64,000 nucleotides of DNA from Dugong dugon. Lineage: Eukaryota > Chordata > Mammalia > Sirenia > Dugongidae. The position numbers and the translations under genes were made by a program. Shown here one piece after another: positions 10,950 through 23,640 of this stretch. The stretch lies in assembly GCA_030035585.1 (NCBI GenBank), contig CM057464.1:79716919-79780918 (forward strand). Reading direction: 5' to 3'. The notes under the pieces were generated by a model. It saw only the letters and a list, made by a program, of their open reading frames with translations, ran no database searches and was not told where the DNA came from. Each line of letters opens with the position of its first letter. The stretch's first letter is position 1.

Positions 10950-12815
10950 AAATCTCTCATCTTCTTCCTATGGCAAGAGAGACATTTAAAACAAAAAGCT
11001 GTGATGGTATTATGGTAATTATATTTCTAGCTTTAAAAAAAATTGGGGCAGGAGGAGGTTAAATGAATCAGATAGCTGGAGAGCTATCAGTAAGAAACCC
11101 AGAAGAGAAAAAATGAAGAAGAGTGCTTTAACATGGCTTTTTTCTTTCCAACTTTTAGTTGTGCTCAATATGAGCACTGGACTTTGAAATGCAGGGTCAG
11201 AACTTATTGTAAATTCCTCCCTCAAGTCCACCCTACAGGGGAAGAACCACCATCATCATATATAGTGCTTATTACACACCTAGATACTTGCATGTAATGG
11301 AAAAGTTCAATTAAGTGAAGAATAAAGAAAGCACTAGCTTTCCCTCTTCACCAGACATTCAAGTCACTCCCTCAAAAAACATTCTAATGGGGGGAAAAAA
11401 AAACAAAACAAAAATTAATAGAAGTTGAATTATCTGTTTAAAACTAGTACATTTAGTATACACTAGATGTATGATGTCTCTGAGTTTTATTTTCTATATT
11501 ACTTTGGGATCCCTTGATTTTTATGCACATTTTATAGAGCATAAACGAACATTCACTCCTGAATTATCTATTGAGGCTTATTGTTATAATATTTGTATTT
11601 TACAGCATTGTTATAATGAGGCATATTATTATAATATTTTATTTCCATGGTTTATTTAATGCTAGGTTATATTCAATATCTTCAATCCTCAACTGTCAAA
11701 TTGCTAATGTAAGAAAAAATCTATAAACTTTTTTATTATGCAAGTTTACCTAACAATTTAAAAGAAAGATAGGAGTTAACTTTTTTTCTCTATTTTAACT
11801 AATTCTCTTCTAGATTAATATGACTTCTGCAAAATAATTCTTAACATAATTTCTAGATCTGTCAGTCTTGATCTTTAGTGACATTATATCTACTATTAAG
11901 AAGATCCTGGGGACCACCATTGCTATTTTTTTATCTGGGATACAGGTCTTTATTCTTGAATTTGTTGATTCATTCCATTTCTTTTAACTTTTTTTTTCCT
12001 AGATAAAGTAATTAGAATAAGCTCCCTTCTATAATTAGAGGGGACTCTGAACCCTCCTCCTGCTAAGAGAATAGCCATTAAAAACTTATGCAGAACTTTT
12101 ATAATTCCTATAAACCTTGCCTCAGCGATGTAGAAAAAGAAGCAAAACCTGGTCCACACAGTAGTGGAGAGTTATTGATATGAAGTCAAGGTGAATACCT
12201 TGCTAATTCAGGAAATAAGTTAAAATTTTATTATCTCTGGAGGAAAATAAATTTTAGCTTTTGGGAAATTCTCTTATTTTAATTGATCAGCTGATAAAGG
12301 CTTTGATTCCCACAGATGGGGACACTGAACAGGAAACTGAAAAGGTAGATTTTGAGTTTTCTGGCCCAAGAGACTAGAGCTCATTAACACCAGGTACTTT
12401 CAAGATGGGTTATCCAGAAGCCTCACCACCTAAGAGGCTAAGAATGAGGTTCCACTTGAGGGAACAGGACTCAGACTTGGGACTTTGTGAGGGAGAGAAA
12501 GAAAATAAACATAGAATGATCCTCCTTCCTGGGAAAGAAGTTTGTGGAGGCACAAAGTTTCACACAAAGGAAATTGTAGAGGGGGTGTGAATATGAACCT
12601 GAGGAGAAGAGTTAGATTATGAGTGGGGACACATGTCCATAAGAGACTCTTCTTTTGAAGACCTAAGTTTTAGGTTCCTTCCCTAAAGAAATTCTAGTGA
12701 AAGACCAGATTACCTAGAACATTGAAGTTTTTAACTTTATATGTTCCTTCAGTACATAATTTAAACATACATGCAAATATAAATATACAAATTTTTGGTA
12801 ACTAAAGGAAAGGAC
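10950..12815. other. Sequence without recognised features
   Basis: AT-rich, no repeat family recognised, and short frames only. Confidence 0.5.
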
Positions 12816-13011
12816 CACCACCACCATTTTTGTTGTGGTGGTTTTCATGTTGCTATGATGCTGGAAGTTATGCCACTAGTATTTCAAATACCAGCAGAGT
12901 CACTCATGGTGGACAGGTTTCAGCAGAGCTTCCAGATTAAGATAGACTAGAAAGAAAGGCCTGGTGATCTACTTCAGAAAATTAGTCAGTGAAAACCTCA
13001 TGTGTCCCATC

Positions 13012-13206
13012 CAGGGGTGGATTATCCAATAGGCAAGTTAAGCACGGTGCTTATCTTGCTTAACAGATCATTTGTAGTGAACAACTTCACATTTTTTTAC
13101 CACAATAATGATTCTGATTCTAGGTATGGCCGGCGTCTGTCTGTCTCCCAACCCCATAGCACCTTCCTACAGAATCAAGGCCCCTTTTCAAATTTATAAT
13201 CCCTGA
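13012..13206. mobile_element. Partial MITE related to the adjacent fold-back element
   Basis: It starts caggggtggattatccaata, and its first about 75 bases match the reverse complement of the right half of the element at 13207-13375. The rest, including tatggccggcgtctgtctg, is not palindromic. It may be the left end of a longer relative. Confidence 0.55.
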
Positions 13207-13375
13207 CAGGGGCGGATGACCCAGTAAGCAAGGTAAGCATGGGTTTACTTGTACTTACTAATCTGTAGTGAACAATTTCACATGTGGTAAAACCCATGTA
13301 AAATTGTTCACTACAGATGATCTGTTAGCAAGGTAAGCACTGTGCTTACATTGCATTTTGGATAATCTTCCCCTG
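13207..13375. mobile_element. Fold-back MITE with hAT-like ends
   Basis: About 169 bp bounded by CAGGGGCGGAT and CTTCCCCTG. The centre holds two 24-base arms, 5' atctgtagtgaacaattt(c)acatg and its near-perfect reverse complement, around a 10-base loop (tggtaaaacc), with one mismatch. There is no coding capacity. I do not recognise the family by name. Confidence 0.75.
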
Positions 13376-14019
13376 GATAATCAGCCCAACAGAACATTGT
13401 CGACCGGTTTTCTTTGTACATATATCAGGCGGGATCAATTGCTAGAGAAGGACATCATGTTTGGTGAAGGAGAGGGCAGCAAGGGTGAGGAGACCTTTGG
13501 TGAGATGGACTGGCAGAATAGCTACAACAATGGACTCGAATATACTGGCATTTATGAGGATACCACAGGATCAGACAATTTTTTGTTCTCTTGTACGGGG
13601 AGTCGCCATGAGTCAGAATTGACTTAATGGCAGGTAATAACAACAAAACAAAGGGGCCAGTGTGTTGTCCTATCCATTCTCTTCCTGAGATGCTAGGAAA
13701 GGTGTGTCAGTCTTGGAGCTCACAAAGGCTCTGATTGCTAGTTCAGCTTGGGAGTAGAGTATGAGGGAGGCTAAAAGAGGGTGAATCATGACAATGAAGG
13801 AAAGACTTGCGGTTAAGGTTAAGCTTCAGGGCTCTTCATTTGCAAGGACCTCTTTCATGATTATGTGGTTAAATCAACATCTGTAATTTTGTTTTATTTT
13901 TCCTTAAAGAGTCCCCTCCCCCAAATTGTATAAGCTTCAGTTCCTACAAAACCTATAAAGAAAATATAAAAGAAAGTAGTATCAAAATTTGCTATTCTGG
14001 ATCCATGAAACAAAAGAAG

Positions 14020-16990
14020 AGAAGGGAAATTCCTCAACATAATTAAGGGCATTTCTACAAAGCCAACAGCCAACATCATCTTAAATGGAGAAAGTTTGAA
14101 AGCATTCCCCTTGAGAATGGGAAACAGACAAGGATGCCCTTTATAACCACTCTTATTCAACATTGTGCTGGAGGTCCTAGCCAGAGCAGTTAGGCTAGAA
14201 AAAGAAATAAAGGGCAGCCAGATTGGTAAGGAAGAAGTCAAAGTATCTCTACTTGCAGATGATATGATCTTATACACAGAAAACCCCAAAGAATCCACAA
14301 GAAAACTATTGGAATTAATAGAAGATTTCAGCAAAGTTTCAAGATACAAGATAAACATACAAAAATAAACTGGATTCCTTTACACCAACAAAAAGAACTT
14401 CAAAGAGGAAATCACCAAATCAACACCATTTACAGTAGTCCCAAAGAAGATAAAATACTTAGGAATAAATCTAACCAGAGACGTAAAAGACCTATGCAAT
14501 GAAAGCTACAAGACACTGCTGCAAGAAACCGAAAGAGACCTGCATAAATGGAAAACCATACCTTGCTCATGGATAGGAAGACTCAACATTGTGAAAATGT
14601 CAATTCTACTCTAAGTGATCTATAGACAATGCAATCCCAATCCAAATTCCAATGGCATTTTTTAATGAGCTGGAGAAACAAATCACCAACTTCAGATGGA
14701 AAGGGAAGAGGCCCCGGATAAGTAAAGCATTACTCAAAAAGAAGAACAAAGTGAGAGGCTTCACACTACCTGATTTTAGAACCTATTATGTGGCCATGGT
14801 AGTCAAAAGAGCCTGGTACTGATACAACAATAGATATATAGACCAATGGAAAAAAATTGAGAATCCAGACATAAATTCATCTACCTATGAGCAGCTGATA
14901 TTTGACAAAGGCCCAAAGTCCATTAAATGGGGAAAAGACAATCTCTTTAACAAATGGTGCTGGCATAACTGGATATCCATCTGCAAAACACTGAAAAAAG
15001 ACCCATACCTCACACCATGCACAAAAACTAACTCAAAATGGATCAACAACCTAAATATAAAATCAAAAGTGATAAAGATCATGGAAGAAAAAATAGGGAC
15101 AATGCTAGGAGCCCTAATACATGGCATAAACAGAATACGAACCATCAGTAACACTGCACAAGCAGCAGAAGAGAGACTAGATAACTGGGAGCTCCTAAAA
15201 ATCAAACACTTACGCTCATCAAAAGACTTCACCAAAAGGTCAAAAGACAACCTATAGACTGGGAAAAAAACATTTGGCTACGACAAATCCAATCAGCGTC
15301 CAATCTCTAAAATCTACAAGATACAGCAAAACCTCAACAACAAAAAGACAAATAATCCAATTAAAAAATGAGCAAAGGGTATCAACAGGCACTTCGCCAA
15401 AGAAGACATTCAGGCAGCTAACAGACACATGAAGAAATGCTCACTATCATTAACCATTAGAGAAATACAAATCAAAACTACAGTGAGGTACCATCTCATA
15501 CCAATAAGGCTGGCATTAGTTTAAAAAACACCAAATAATAGATGTTGGAGAGGTTGTGCAGAGACTGGAACACTTTATACACTGTTAGTGGGAATGTAAA
15601 ATGGTACAACCACTTTGGAAATCAATTTGGCGCTTCCTTAAAAAGCTAGAAATAGAAGTACTATACAATCCAGCAATCCTGCTCCTTGGAATATATCCTA
15701 GAGAAATAGCCATCACACGAATAGCTATATGGACACCCATGTTCATTGCAGCACTGTTCACAATAGCAAAAAGATGGAAACAACCTAGGTGCCCATCAAT
15801 GGACGAATGGATAAACAAATTATGGTATATTCACACAGTGGAATACTACACAATGATAAAGAACAACAATGAAGCCGTGAAACATTTTATAACATGAAAG
15901 AATCTGGAGGGCATTATGCTGAGTGAATGTAGTCAGTCACAGAAGGACAAATATTGTATAAGATCACTATTATAAGAACTCAAGAAAAGATTTAAACACA
16001 GAAGAAAACATTCTTTGATGTTTTTGAGGGTGGGGAGGGAGGGAGAGGGTTATTCACTAACTAGATAGTAGACAAGAATTATCTTAGGTGAAGAGGACAG
16101 CACACACTACAGGGGAAGTCAGCACAGCTGGACTAAACCAAAGCTAAGAAGCTTCCTCAATACAGTGAAATACTTTGAGGGACAGAGTAGCCTGGGCAGG
16201 GGTCTGGAGACCATGCTTTCAGAGGACATCTGGGTCAATCGGCATAACAAAGTCTGTTAAGAAAATGTGCTGCCTCCCACTTTGGTGAGTTGCGTCTGGG
16301 GTCTTAAAAGCTTGCAAGCAGCCATCTAAGATGCATCAACTGGTCTCAACAATGTGGAGTAAAGGCGAACGAAGAATACCAAAGTCACAAGGAAAGTATT
16401 AGCCCAAGAGACAGAAAAGGCCAGATAAACCAGAGACTTCATCAGCCTGAGACCAGAAAAACTAGATGGTGCCTGGCTACCACCAATTACTGCCCTGCCA
16501 GAGAACACAACTGAGAGTCCCTGATGGAGCAGTAGAATGGTGGGGTGCAGAACTCAAATTCTAGTAAAAAGACCAGACTTAACGGTCTGACTAAGACTGG
16601 AGGAACCTCAGAAAGCATGGCCTCTGTACTCTATGTCAGCCCAGAACTAAAACAATTTCTGAGGCCAACCCTTCAAAGATTGGATTGGATTGTGGGACAT
16701 AAAATGATACTCGTAAAGAGTGTGCATCTTAGCTCAAGTAGATACGTGAGACTAAATGGGCGGCTTTTGTCCGGAGGTGAGATGAGAAGGCAGAGAGGGT
16801 TAGGAGCTGGTTGAATGGACACGGGAAATCAGGGGTGGAAAGGAGGAGAGTGCTGTCACAGAACAGGGAGAGCAATTAGGGTCACATAACAATGTATGTA
16901 TAAACTTTTGTATAAGACATTAACTTGAAATGTAAACTTTCACTTAAACTACAACAATAAACAAAAAAAATAAGAGAGGAAAAAAAAGAA
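14020..16990 (+). mobile_element. 5'-truncated L1: ORF2 C-terminal half, 3' UTR and poly(A)
   Basis: ORF2 starts within the reverse transcriptase. The catalytic motif reads LADDM at 14252-14266 instead of FADDM or YADDM. A second clear frame, 15601-15897, encodes [23 protein letters not shown] and [16 protein letters not shown]. Several stops and frame shifts separate the blocks. The 3' UTR has a G-rich tract (16023-16050) typical of L1, and ends in A-rich sequence at 16960-16998. It is older than the copies at 54-64 kb and has a single 3' terminal unit. Confidence 0.92.
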
Positions 16991-16999
16991 AAGGAAGGA

Positions 17000-17875
17000 G
17001 GCCCAGTGAGTGCTTAGTCTATACTTCATCTATACAAGTCTTTTTTCCTGGGCCATTAATCACATTTTTTAATGTCCTGCTAGATTTAAACTGCTCAAAT
17101 TGATCTATTTTCTTAGGAATTCACTAAGCTCTGGAATTTTCCTGGGATCTGAAAGATGAAAGCCAATATGATTCAGACTTGCATGCACTGGTTGAATAAT
17201 AATTAAAACTATTTTAGTACAGTTTTTACCGCTTGAAGGAAGGAGTTGCTGATAAATAATAAGTAATTTTAGGGCCCAATACGTTCAAGTCAGTACAGGA
17301 TATTATCTGAAATAAAGGTTAGAAAGTTGTCGCAATTCCTCTTTATGTATGCTTGTTTCCTTTTTATTCCAATATAGAGTAATTAGAAATACTTCCTATA
17401 GTATTGTCAAGAGCCAGAAGGTCTATAAATACAAGTTAGATATTTTTATGAGCTTTCCTATTTCTCTAAATGAATCATATGTGGGGCAAAATGGTGGGTT
17501 ATTATTCAACATGTTGGGGCTAATGGGGCTTTAAATAAAATGGCAACAGAGCCTTAGAAACTAAATGTTTCTTAATTCAAAGAAATGGTTTGTCTTTCCC
17601 AAAGAAAATAATATTTCCCTGCACAGGAGTATAATTATCAGTATGCACCTTCGCTCCTGAGGGTGTTGTATAACAACGTCTTAACCATTAAAATTAATGA
17701 CCTGGAATATCAGAGGCCTAAATAGCCCTATTAAGTTGAAAAAAAATTCTACCAATTCCCAAAAAGAGTAAAATAGATGTTGCACTTATCTAAAAGATTC
17801 ACTTAATGGAACAAAAAATTTGCCAAACTACAGAGAATCTAAAATGTTTTTTAACTACTTCTAATTCAAAAATAC
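17000..17875. other. Sequence without recognised features
   Basis: AT-rich, no gene or repeat recognised. Confidence 0.5.
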
Positions 17876-17879
17876 AGTT

Positions 17880-17970
17880 GTGAAGATGGCACAGGCTTGA
17901 GTAGTGTTTTGTTCTGCTGTACACAGGGCCACTAAGAGTTAGAAACGACTTGACAGCACCTAACAACAAC
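17880..17970 (+). mobile_element. RTE 3' tail fragment
   Basis: Words gaagatggcacaggc, gttttgttctgctgtaca, and actaagagttagaaacg, ending in cacctaacaacaac, match the RTE 3' end at 7030-7115. Confidence 0.85.
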
Positions 17971-18079
17971 TCAAAACATCTGACTCTTGAAAGATGGCTT
18001 CACAACAACTTTAAAGTAACAGACACGCCTTTTTAAGGATATAATTTTGCTAGTGAATATTAACAGTGTCCAGATAGAC

Positions 18080-18277
18080 CAGTGGTTCTCAACTGGGTGT
18101 GATATTGCCCCTGAGGGAACATTTAGCAATGTCTGGAAACATTTTTGTTTGTCATAACTGGTAGGCGGGTGCAACTGGCATCCAGTGGGTAGAAGCCAGA
18201 AATGCTGCTAAACATCCTACAATGCATAGGGTAGACCCACAAGGAATGTCAATAGGGCCAAGGCTGAGAAGCCCCAG
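18080..18277 (+). mobile_element. MER5A-type hAT-Charlie MITE
   Basis: It starts cagtggttctcaactggg and continues with acatttagcaatgtctgg, ctggcatccagtgggtag and gctaaacatcctacaatgc, ending near gctgagaagccccag. This is a well-known mammal-wide element, no longer mobile. Confidence 0.93.
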
Positions 18278-18284
18278 ACACATT

Positions 18285-18635
18285 TCTGCAAATGAATATA
18301 GAATTTATGAGTTTGAGATGTATCAAGAAGTACTGATGCTTTTTCTCTTTTTGATTCCCTACTCATTCATTTCACTCCGATATAATCTCAGGAGTCCTGG
18401 TAGATTGCTGTCAGTGGGAGGACTGGGTCCACTCCATGAGGTTTTCCTCTGTTGTTTCTCTTATAGGGTGAACTGCTCAGTCTAGTCTCAGGAGGGAAAG
18501 ATCAAGCTTAAGTTGGCCCTCAAAATCCCACCATGGACTGTTCTTCCAAGAAGTCACTCTAAAAATATACTGTAGGAAGGTGGAATAACATGTTTTCTTT
18601 TCTTCTACACCCCTCCCCCACCAAATCAAACATTA
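18285..18635. other. Sequence without recognised features
   Basis: No repeat or coding signal recognised. Confidence 0.45.
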
Positions 18636-18639
18636 TAAT

Positions 18640-18811
18640 AAAACAAAAAAAAACCCAAACCCATTGTCTTCGAGTCGATTCCGACTCATAGTGACCCTGT
18701 AGGACAGAGTAGAACTGCCCCATGCGGTTTCCAAGGAGCACCTGGTGTATTCGAACTGCTGACCTTTTGGTTACCAGTTGTAACTCTTAACCACTAGGAC
18801 ACCAGGGTTTC
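18640..18811 (-). mobile_element. AfroSINE
   Basis: Tail aaacccattgtcttcgagtc at the left, then gattccgactcatagtgacc, and head taaccactaggacaccaggg at the right. Confidence 0.93.
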
Positions 18812-18814
18812 CAA

Positions 18815-19480
18815 AGATTATAATATTGAGTGAAATTTCTTGTTTATTTTCAGAAAAAAAAAATGAAGTGAGAATCAACTATTTCTTAATTTAGAAAAAG
18901 TAAGTAAACCTTATTTCAGAAAATCAGTATCTGCAACGTGGCAATATTCTTTACTCAAATGGAAAATGCATTAAGCTTAAGAAGAATCATAGAGAAGAAA
19001 AAAGTGTTGACAGGGCAAAAGGCCGGAAAAATATGAGAAGGCGCCATGAGAGTCTGCTCTAGGCCTCGGCAGGCCCGAAAGCTGCAGGAGTAGCATGTCT
19101 GATAATTCATTGGAAGGAATGTCCCTGGAGGCAGAAATGAGTGCCGGCATATGCTGAATGTCTGCTGTGACGGGTAGGAATCCAAGACTTGATCATGAGC
19201 AGGGTAGCCAATGAAACTGTACCCAGTGAAGGGGCTTGATTTCAACACTAAATGAAGCTTAAGAGGTCACAAACGGCGGGTAAGCTTTGCAGTAATAATG
19301 CTCCCTACTGAGTGGAGTACAGAACCGTGATTCTATCAGTGCCCTTGGGGCAGGACCCCAGTCACCAGCTGGACTGAGGAGAAGAGGACATGAAATTGCT
19401 TGGTTAGGGCATCTGGATATTGCTGAACCACCTGTAGGCTAGGAAAAGGCTCTGCTCCCTGGAGAATTATTCAGGGTCCC
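18815..19480. other. Sequence without recognised features
   Basis: Moderate GC, short frames on the minus strand without domain signal. Confidence 0.45.
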
Positions 19481-19485
19481 TAAAT

Positions 19486-19587
19486 CAGCCATCAAAAACC
19501 CTATGGAACAGAATTCTACATGGACACTGATGGGGGTCACCACGTGTCAGAATCAACCTGATGGCAATTGGTTTTTTCTTTTTTTTT
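19486..19587 (+). mobile_element. AfroSINE 3' fragment
   Basis: Middle and tail only: aaaaccctatggaacag, then cacgtgtcagaatcaacctg, then atggcaattggttttt. Confidence 0.82.
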
Positions 19588-19820
19588 GAAAGCTCAGGAT
19601 ACAATCAACTCATTGGAAGGTAATGTTACTTAGTGCATTCAAGACTTCTCCAAGATTATGTTGAAACTGCTGACTTTGATCAGGTTTTTTAGAATAGAAG
19701 CAAGTTTTACGGTTGAAAGCATCATGATTATAGCTGGTAGGAGATGGAGAAGGCAAGGGTGGGAAACTTTTTTTAAACAATAAACACTAAAAATACTGAA
19801 CACTGTTGTTGTTTGGTGCC

Positions 19821-20340
19821 TGTCTTAGTTATCTTGTGCTGTTATAACAAAAATACCACAAGTAGATGGCTTTCACAAACAGAAGTTTATTCTTTCACAG
19901 TCTAGAAAGCTACAAGTCCAAATTCAGGGTTTCAGCTTCAGGGGAAGGCTTTCTGCCCCTGTTGGTTCTGGAGGAAGGTCCTTGTATCAATCTTCCCTGG
20001 TCAAGGAGCTTCTTGGTGGAGCGAGCCGGGGTCCAAAGACGTGGTATTCTCCTGGCTCTTGTTTTTTGGTGGTACGAGGTCTCCCTGTCTCCCTCCTCAC
20101 TTCTCTCTTTAATATCTCAAAAGAGACTGACTTAAAACACAATCTAATCTTGTAGGTTGAGTCCTGCATCATTAACATAACTGCCTCTAATCCTCCCTCA
20201 TTAACATCATAGAGATAGGATTTACAACGCATAGGAAAATCACATCAGATGACAAAATGGTGGACAGTCACACAGTACTGGGAATCATGGCCTAGCCAAG
20301 TTGACACATATTTTTGGGGAACACAACTCTATCCATGACA
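19821..20340 (-). mobile_element. Solo LTR, MaLR/ERVL-like, inserted in the RTE tail
   Basis: A solo LTR fossil, sense on the minus strand, bounded by tgtcttagttatc and atccatgaca. Near-matching 5-base flanks (gtgcc, gtacc) mark the insertion, and the RTE sequence continues across it. Same family as 1826-2409. No viral genes. Confidence 0.88.
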
Positions 20341-20841
20341 GTACCTTTGAGACAATTCCAACTCTTCCCAAACCTATGTACAACAGAAAGAAACACTGCC
20401 CAGTCCTGCGCCATCCTCATAATCGTTGTTATGCTTGAGCCCGTTGTTACAGCCACTGTATCAATCCACCTTGTTGAGAGTCTTCTTCTTTTTTGCTGAC
20501 CCTCTACTTTAGCAGGCATGATGTCCTTCTCCAGGGACTGGAAAGTGAGACAAAGTATGTGAGACAAAGTCTCACCATCCTTGCTTCTAGGGAGCATTCT
20601 GGCTGTGCTTCTTTCAAGACAGATTTGTTCATTCTTCCAGCAGTCCATGGTATATTCAATATTCTTCACCAACACAATAAGTCAAAGACGTCAATTCGTC
20701 TTCAGTCTTCCTTATTCATCATCCAACTTTTGCGTGCCTGACCGTGGCTTGGTTCAGGAGCACCTTAGTTTTCAAAGTGATATCTTTGCTTTTTAACACT
20801 TTAAAGAGGTCTTTTGCAGCAGATTTGCGCAATGCAATGCA

Positions 20842-21634
20842 TCATTTGATTTCTTGACTGCTGCTTCCATGGACGTTGACTGTGAATCCAAGTAAAATGG
20901 AATCCTTGAAGCCTTCAGTCTTTTCTTTGTTTATCATGATATTGCTTACTGGTCCAGTTGTGAGGATTATTCTTTTGCTTATGTTGAGGTATAATCCATG
21001 CTGAAGGCTGTAGACTTTGATCTTTATCAGTAAGTACTTCAAGTCCTCTTTGCTTTCAGCAAGCAAGGTTGTGTCATCTGCATAACACAGGTTGTTAATG
21101 AGTCTTTCTCCAATCCTGATGACCCATTCTTCTTCATATGGTCCAGCTTCCTGAGTTATTTGTTTAGCACACAGATTGAATAAGTATGGTGAAAGGATAC
21201 AACCCTTTCACCTACCTTTTCTGACTTTAATCCATGCAGTATCTCCTTGTTCTTTTTGAACAACTGCCTCTTGGTCTATGTACAGGTTTCTCATGAACAT
21301 AATTAAGTGTTCTGGAATTCCCATTCCTCACAATGTTATCCATAATTTGTTATGATCCACACAGTCGAAATGCCTTAGCATAGTCAATAAAGCACAGGTA
21401 AACTTCTTTCTGGTATTCTCTGCTTTCAGTCAAGATCCATCTGACATCAGCAATGATATCCCTCATTCTACGTCCTCTTCTGAATCTGGCTTGAATTTCT
21501 GGCAGTTCTTTGTCAATATACTGCTGCAGCCACTTTTGAATGATCTTCAGCAAAATTTTACTTGTGTGTGATATGAATGATATTGTTCGATAATTTCGGC
21601 ATTCTGTTGAATCGCCTTTCTTTGGAATGGGCAT
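20842..21634 (-). pseudogene. RTE reverse transcriptase core, broken
   Basis: The polymerase that copies RTE RNA at the nicked target, and by inference the AfroSINE RNAs that share the RTE tail. Motifs: PIPKKGDSTECRNYRTISF, then FIDYAKAF (one catalytic Asp), CYADD at 21087-21073 (the Asp pair), and NISKRIILTTGPVSN. Stops and at least two frame changes lie between 21350 and 21070. It is not functional. Confidence 0.9.
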
Positions 21635-23544
21635 ACATATGGATCTCTTCCAGTTGGTTGGCCAGGTAGCTGTCTTTCAAATTTGTTGGTATAGATGAAT
21701 GAGCACTTCCAGTGCTGCATCCGTTTGTTGAAACATCTCAACTAAGTATTCCATGAATTCCTAGAGACTTGTTTTTCGCCAATGCCTTCAGTAGAGCTTG
21801 GACTTCTTCCTTCACTACCATTGGTTCTTGATCATATGTTACCTCCTGAAATGGATGAACATCAACCAATTCTTTTTGGTATAGTGATTCTGTGTGTTCC
21901 TTCTATCTTCTTTTGATGCTTTCTGTGTCATTCAATATTTTGCCCAAAGAATCCTTCAATATGACAACTCAGGCTTGACTTTTTTCTTGAGAAATTCCGA
22001 GCGTGTTCTTCCCTTTTGGTTTTCTAGCTCCAGATCTTTGCACATGTCATTATAATACTTTATTTTGTCTTCTTGAGCCAGCCTTTGAAATCTTCTGTTC
22101 AGCTCTTTGACTTCATCATTTCTTCCTTTAGCTTTAGCTACTCTATGTTCAAGAGCAAGTTTCTGAGTCTTTTCTGACATCCATTTTGGTCTTTTCTTTC
22201 TTTCCTGTCTTTTTAATGACCTCTTGCTTTCTCCATATATGGAGTCCTTGATGTCATTCTGCAACTCATCTGGTCTTCTATCATTAGTGTTCAATGCATC
22301 AAATCCATTCCTGAGATGGTCTGTAAATTCAGGTGGGATATGCTGAAGGTCGTACTTTGGCTCTCATGGACTTGTAATTTTCTTCACCTTCCACTTGAAC
22401 TTGCATAGGAGCAATAGATGGTCTGTTCCACAGTTGGCCCCTGGCCTTGTTCTGATTGATGTTATTGAGCTTTTCCACTGTCTCTTTCCACAGATGCAGT
22501 CAATTTGACCCCTGTGTATTCTGTCCAGCTAGGTCCATGTGTATAGTCGTTGTTTTTGTTGTTGAAAGAAGGTATTTGCAATGAAGAATTCATTGGTCTT
22601 GCAAAATTCTAGCACACAATGTCTACTATCATTTCTATCACCAAGATCATGTTTTCCAATTACCAGTCTTTCTTCTTAGTTTCCAACTTTTGCATTCCAA
22701 TTGCCAGTAATTAACAATGAATCTTTGTTGTATGTTTGATCAATTTCAGACTGCAGAAGTTGGTAAAAATTTCCATTTCTTCATCTTTGGCCTTAGTGGT
22801 CAATGGCTAAATTTGAAAAATATTCATATTAACTAATCTCCTGGTAAGTGTATGAATATTATCTTATCACGAGTGAGTTGGACCTCAGGATAGATAGTGA
22901 AATGTTCCTCTTCAAGTTATCATTCCCAGCATAGTAGACCATATGATTGTCTCATTCAGAATGGTCAATACCAGTCCATTTCAGCTCACTAATGCCTAGG
23001 ATTTTGATATTTATATGTTCCATTTAATTTTTTACGATTCCCAATTTTCCTAGATTTATACTTCATACATTTCATGTTTCAGTTATTAATGGATGATTGC
23101 AGCTGTTTCTTCTCATTTTGAGTCGTGCCAGATCAGCAAATGAAGATCCAGAAAGCTTTACTCCATCCATGGCATTCAGGCTGACTTTAATTTGAACAGC
23201 TAGCTCTTCCCCAGTCATATTCTGAGTGCCTTCCAACCTGAGGGGCTCATCTTACAGTACTATATTAGACAATATTCCCGTACTATTCATAAGGTTTTTA
23301 CTGGCCAATTTTTCAGAAGTAGACTGCCAGGTCCTTCTTCCTAGTCTGTCTTAGTCTGGAAACTTCGCTGAAACCTGTCCCCTGTGGTTGACCCTGCTGG
23401 TATTTGAATGCCAGTATAGTATAGCTTCCAGAATCACAAAAACATACAAACCACCACAGTAAGGCAAACTCACAGATGGGAAAAATACTGAATAATAATG
23501 TGAAATAATTTTAAAGCTATACCAATAACTACTGTAAATATATT

Positions 23545-23640
23545 TGCCTTAGTCTAGACCTAGAATGATACCTGACGCATAGTAGATACTCCATATATTT
23601 TATTATCAAATAAGTGAGTAAATTTATTAATGAATGGACA
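23545..23640 (+). repeat. L2 3' end relic
   Basis: The word order cctagaatgatacctgacg, catagtagatactcc, and aatgaatgga matches the end of L2. Confidence 0.65.

Larger units (their letters stand above)
12826..13652 (+). mobile_element. Internally deleted RTE derivative carrying MITE sequence
   Basis: The left part is RTE 5' sequence (gtggtggttttcatgttgc, tatgatgctggaagttatgc, ccagcagagtcactcatgg, acaggtttcagcagagcttc). The right part is RTE 3' sequence (gagaaggacatcatgtttgg, gatggactggcag, tcgccatgagtcagaattg, taacaacaa). The coding middle is absent. TIR-bearing DNA at 13012-13375 is inserted at the 5' portion. Confidence 0.8.
19803..23460 (-). mobile_element. Nearly full-length RTE (BovB-like) LINE, decayed
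   Basis: Read on the minus strand, the 5' end is near 23460 (gtggtttgtatg...ctggaagctatac) and the 3' end at 19803 (caacaac run). An LTR at 19821-20340 interrupts the tail. Endonuclease-side remnants lie at about 22850-22560. The central coding block 22294-21956 encodes KRQERKKRPKWMSEKTQKLA and QRLAQEDKIKYYNDMCKDLE. The polymerase region follows with IPKKGDSTECRNYRTISF and YQKEVYLCFIDYAKAF near 21634-21370. YADD sits at 21084-21073, then EDLKYLLIKIK. Many stops and shifts are present. Length without the LTR is about 3.1 kb, close to full size for RTE. Confidence 0.93.

Noticed and set aside
12405-12590. 61-codon open frame with charged residues
   Set aside because: Short, no conserved motif, no splice or transcript evidence.
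13894-14358. 154-codon open frame on the minus strand
   Set aside because: Antisense of L1 ORF2.
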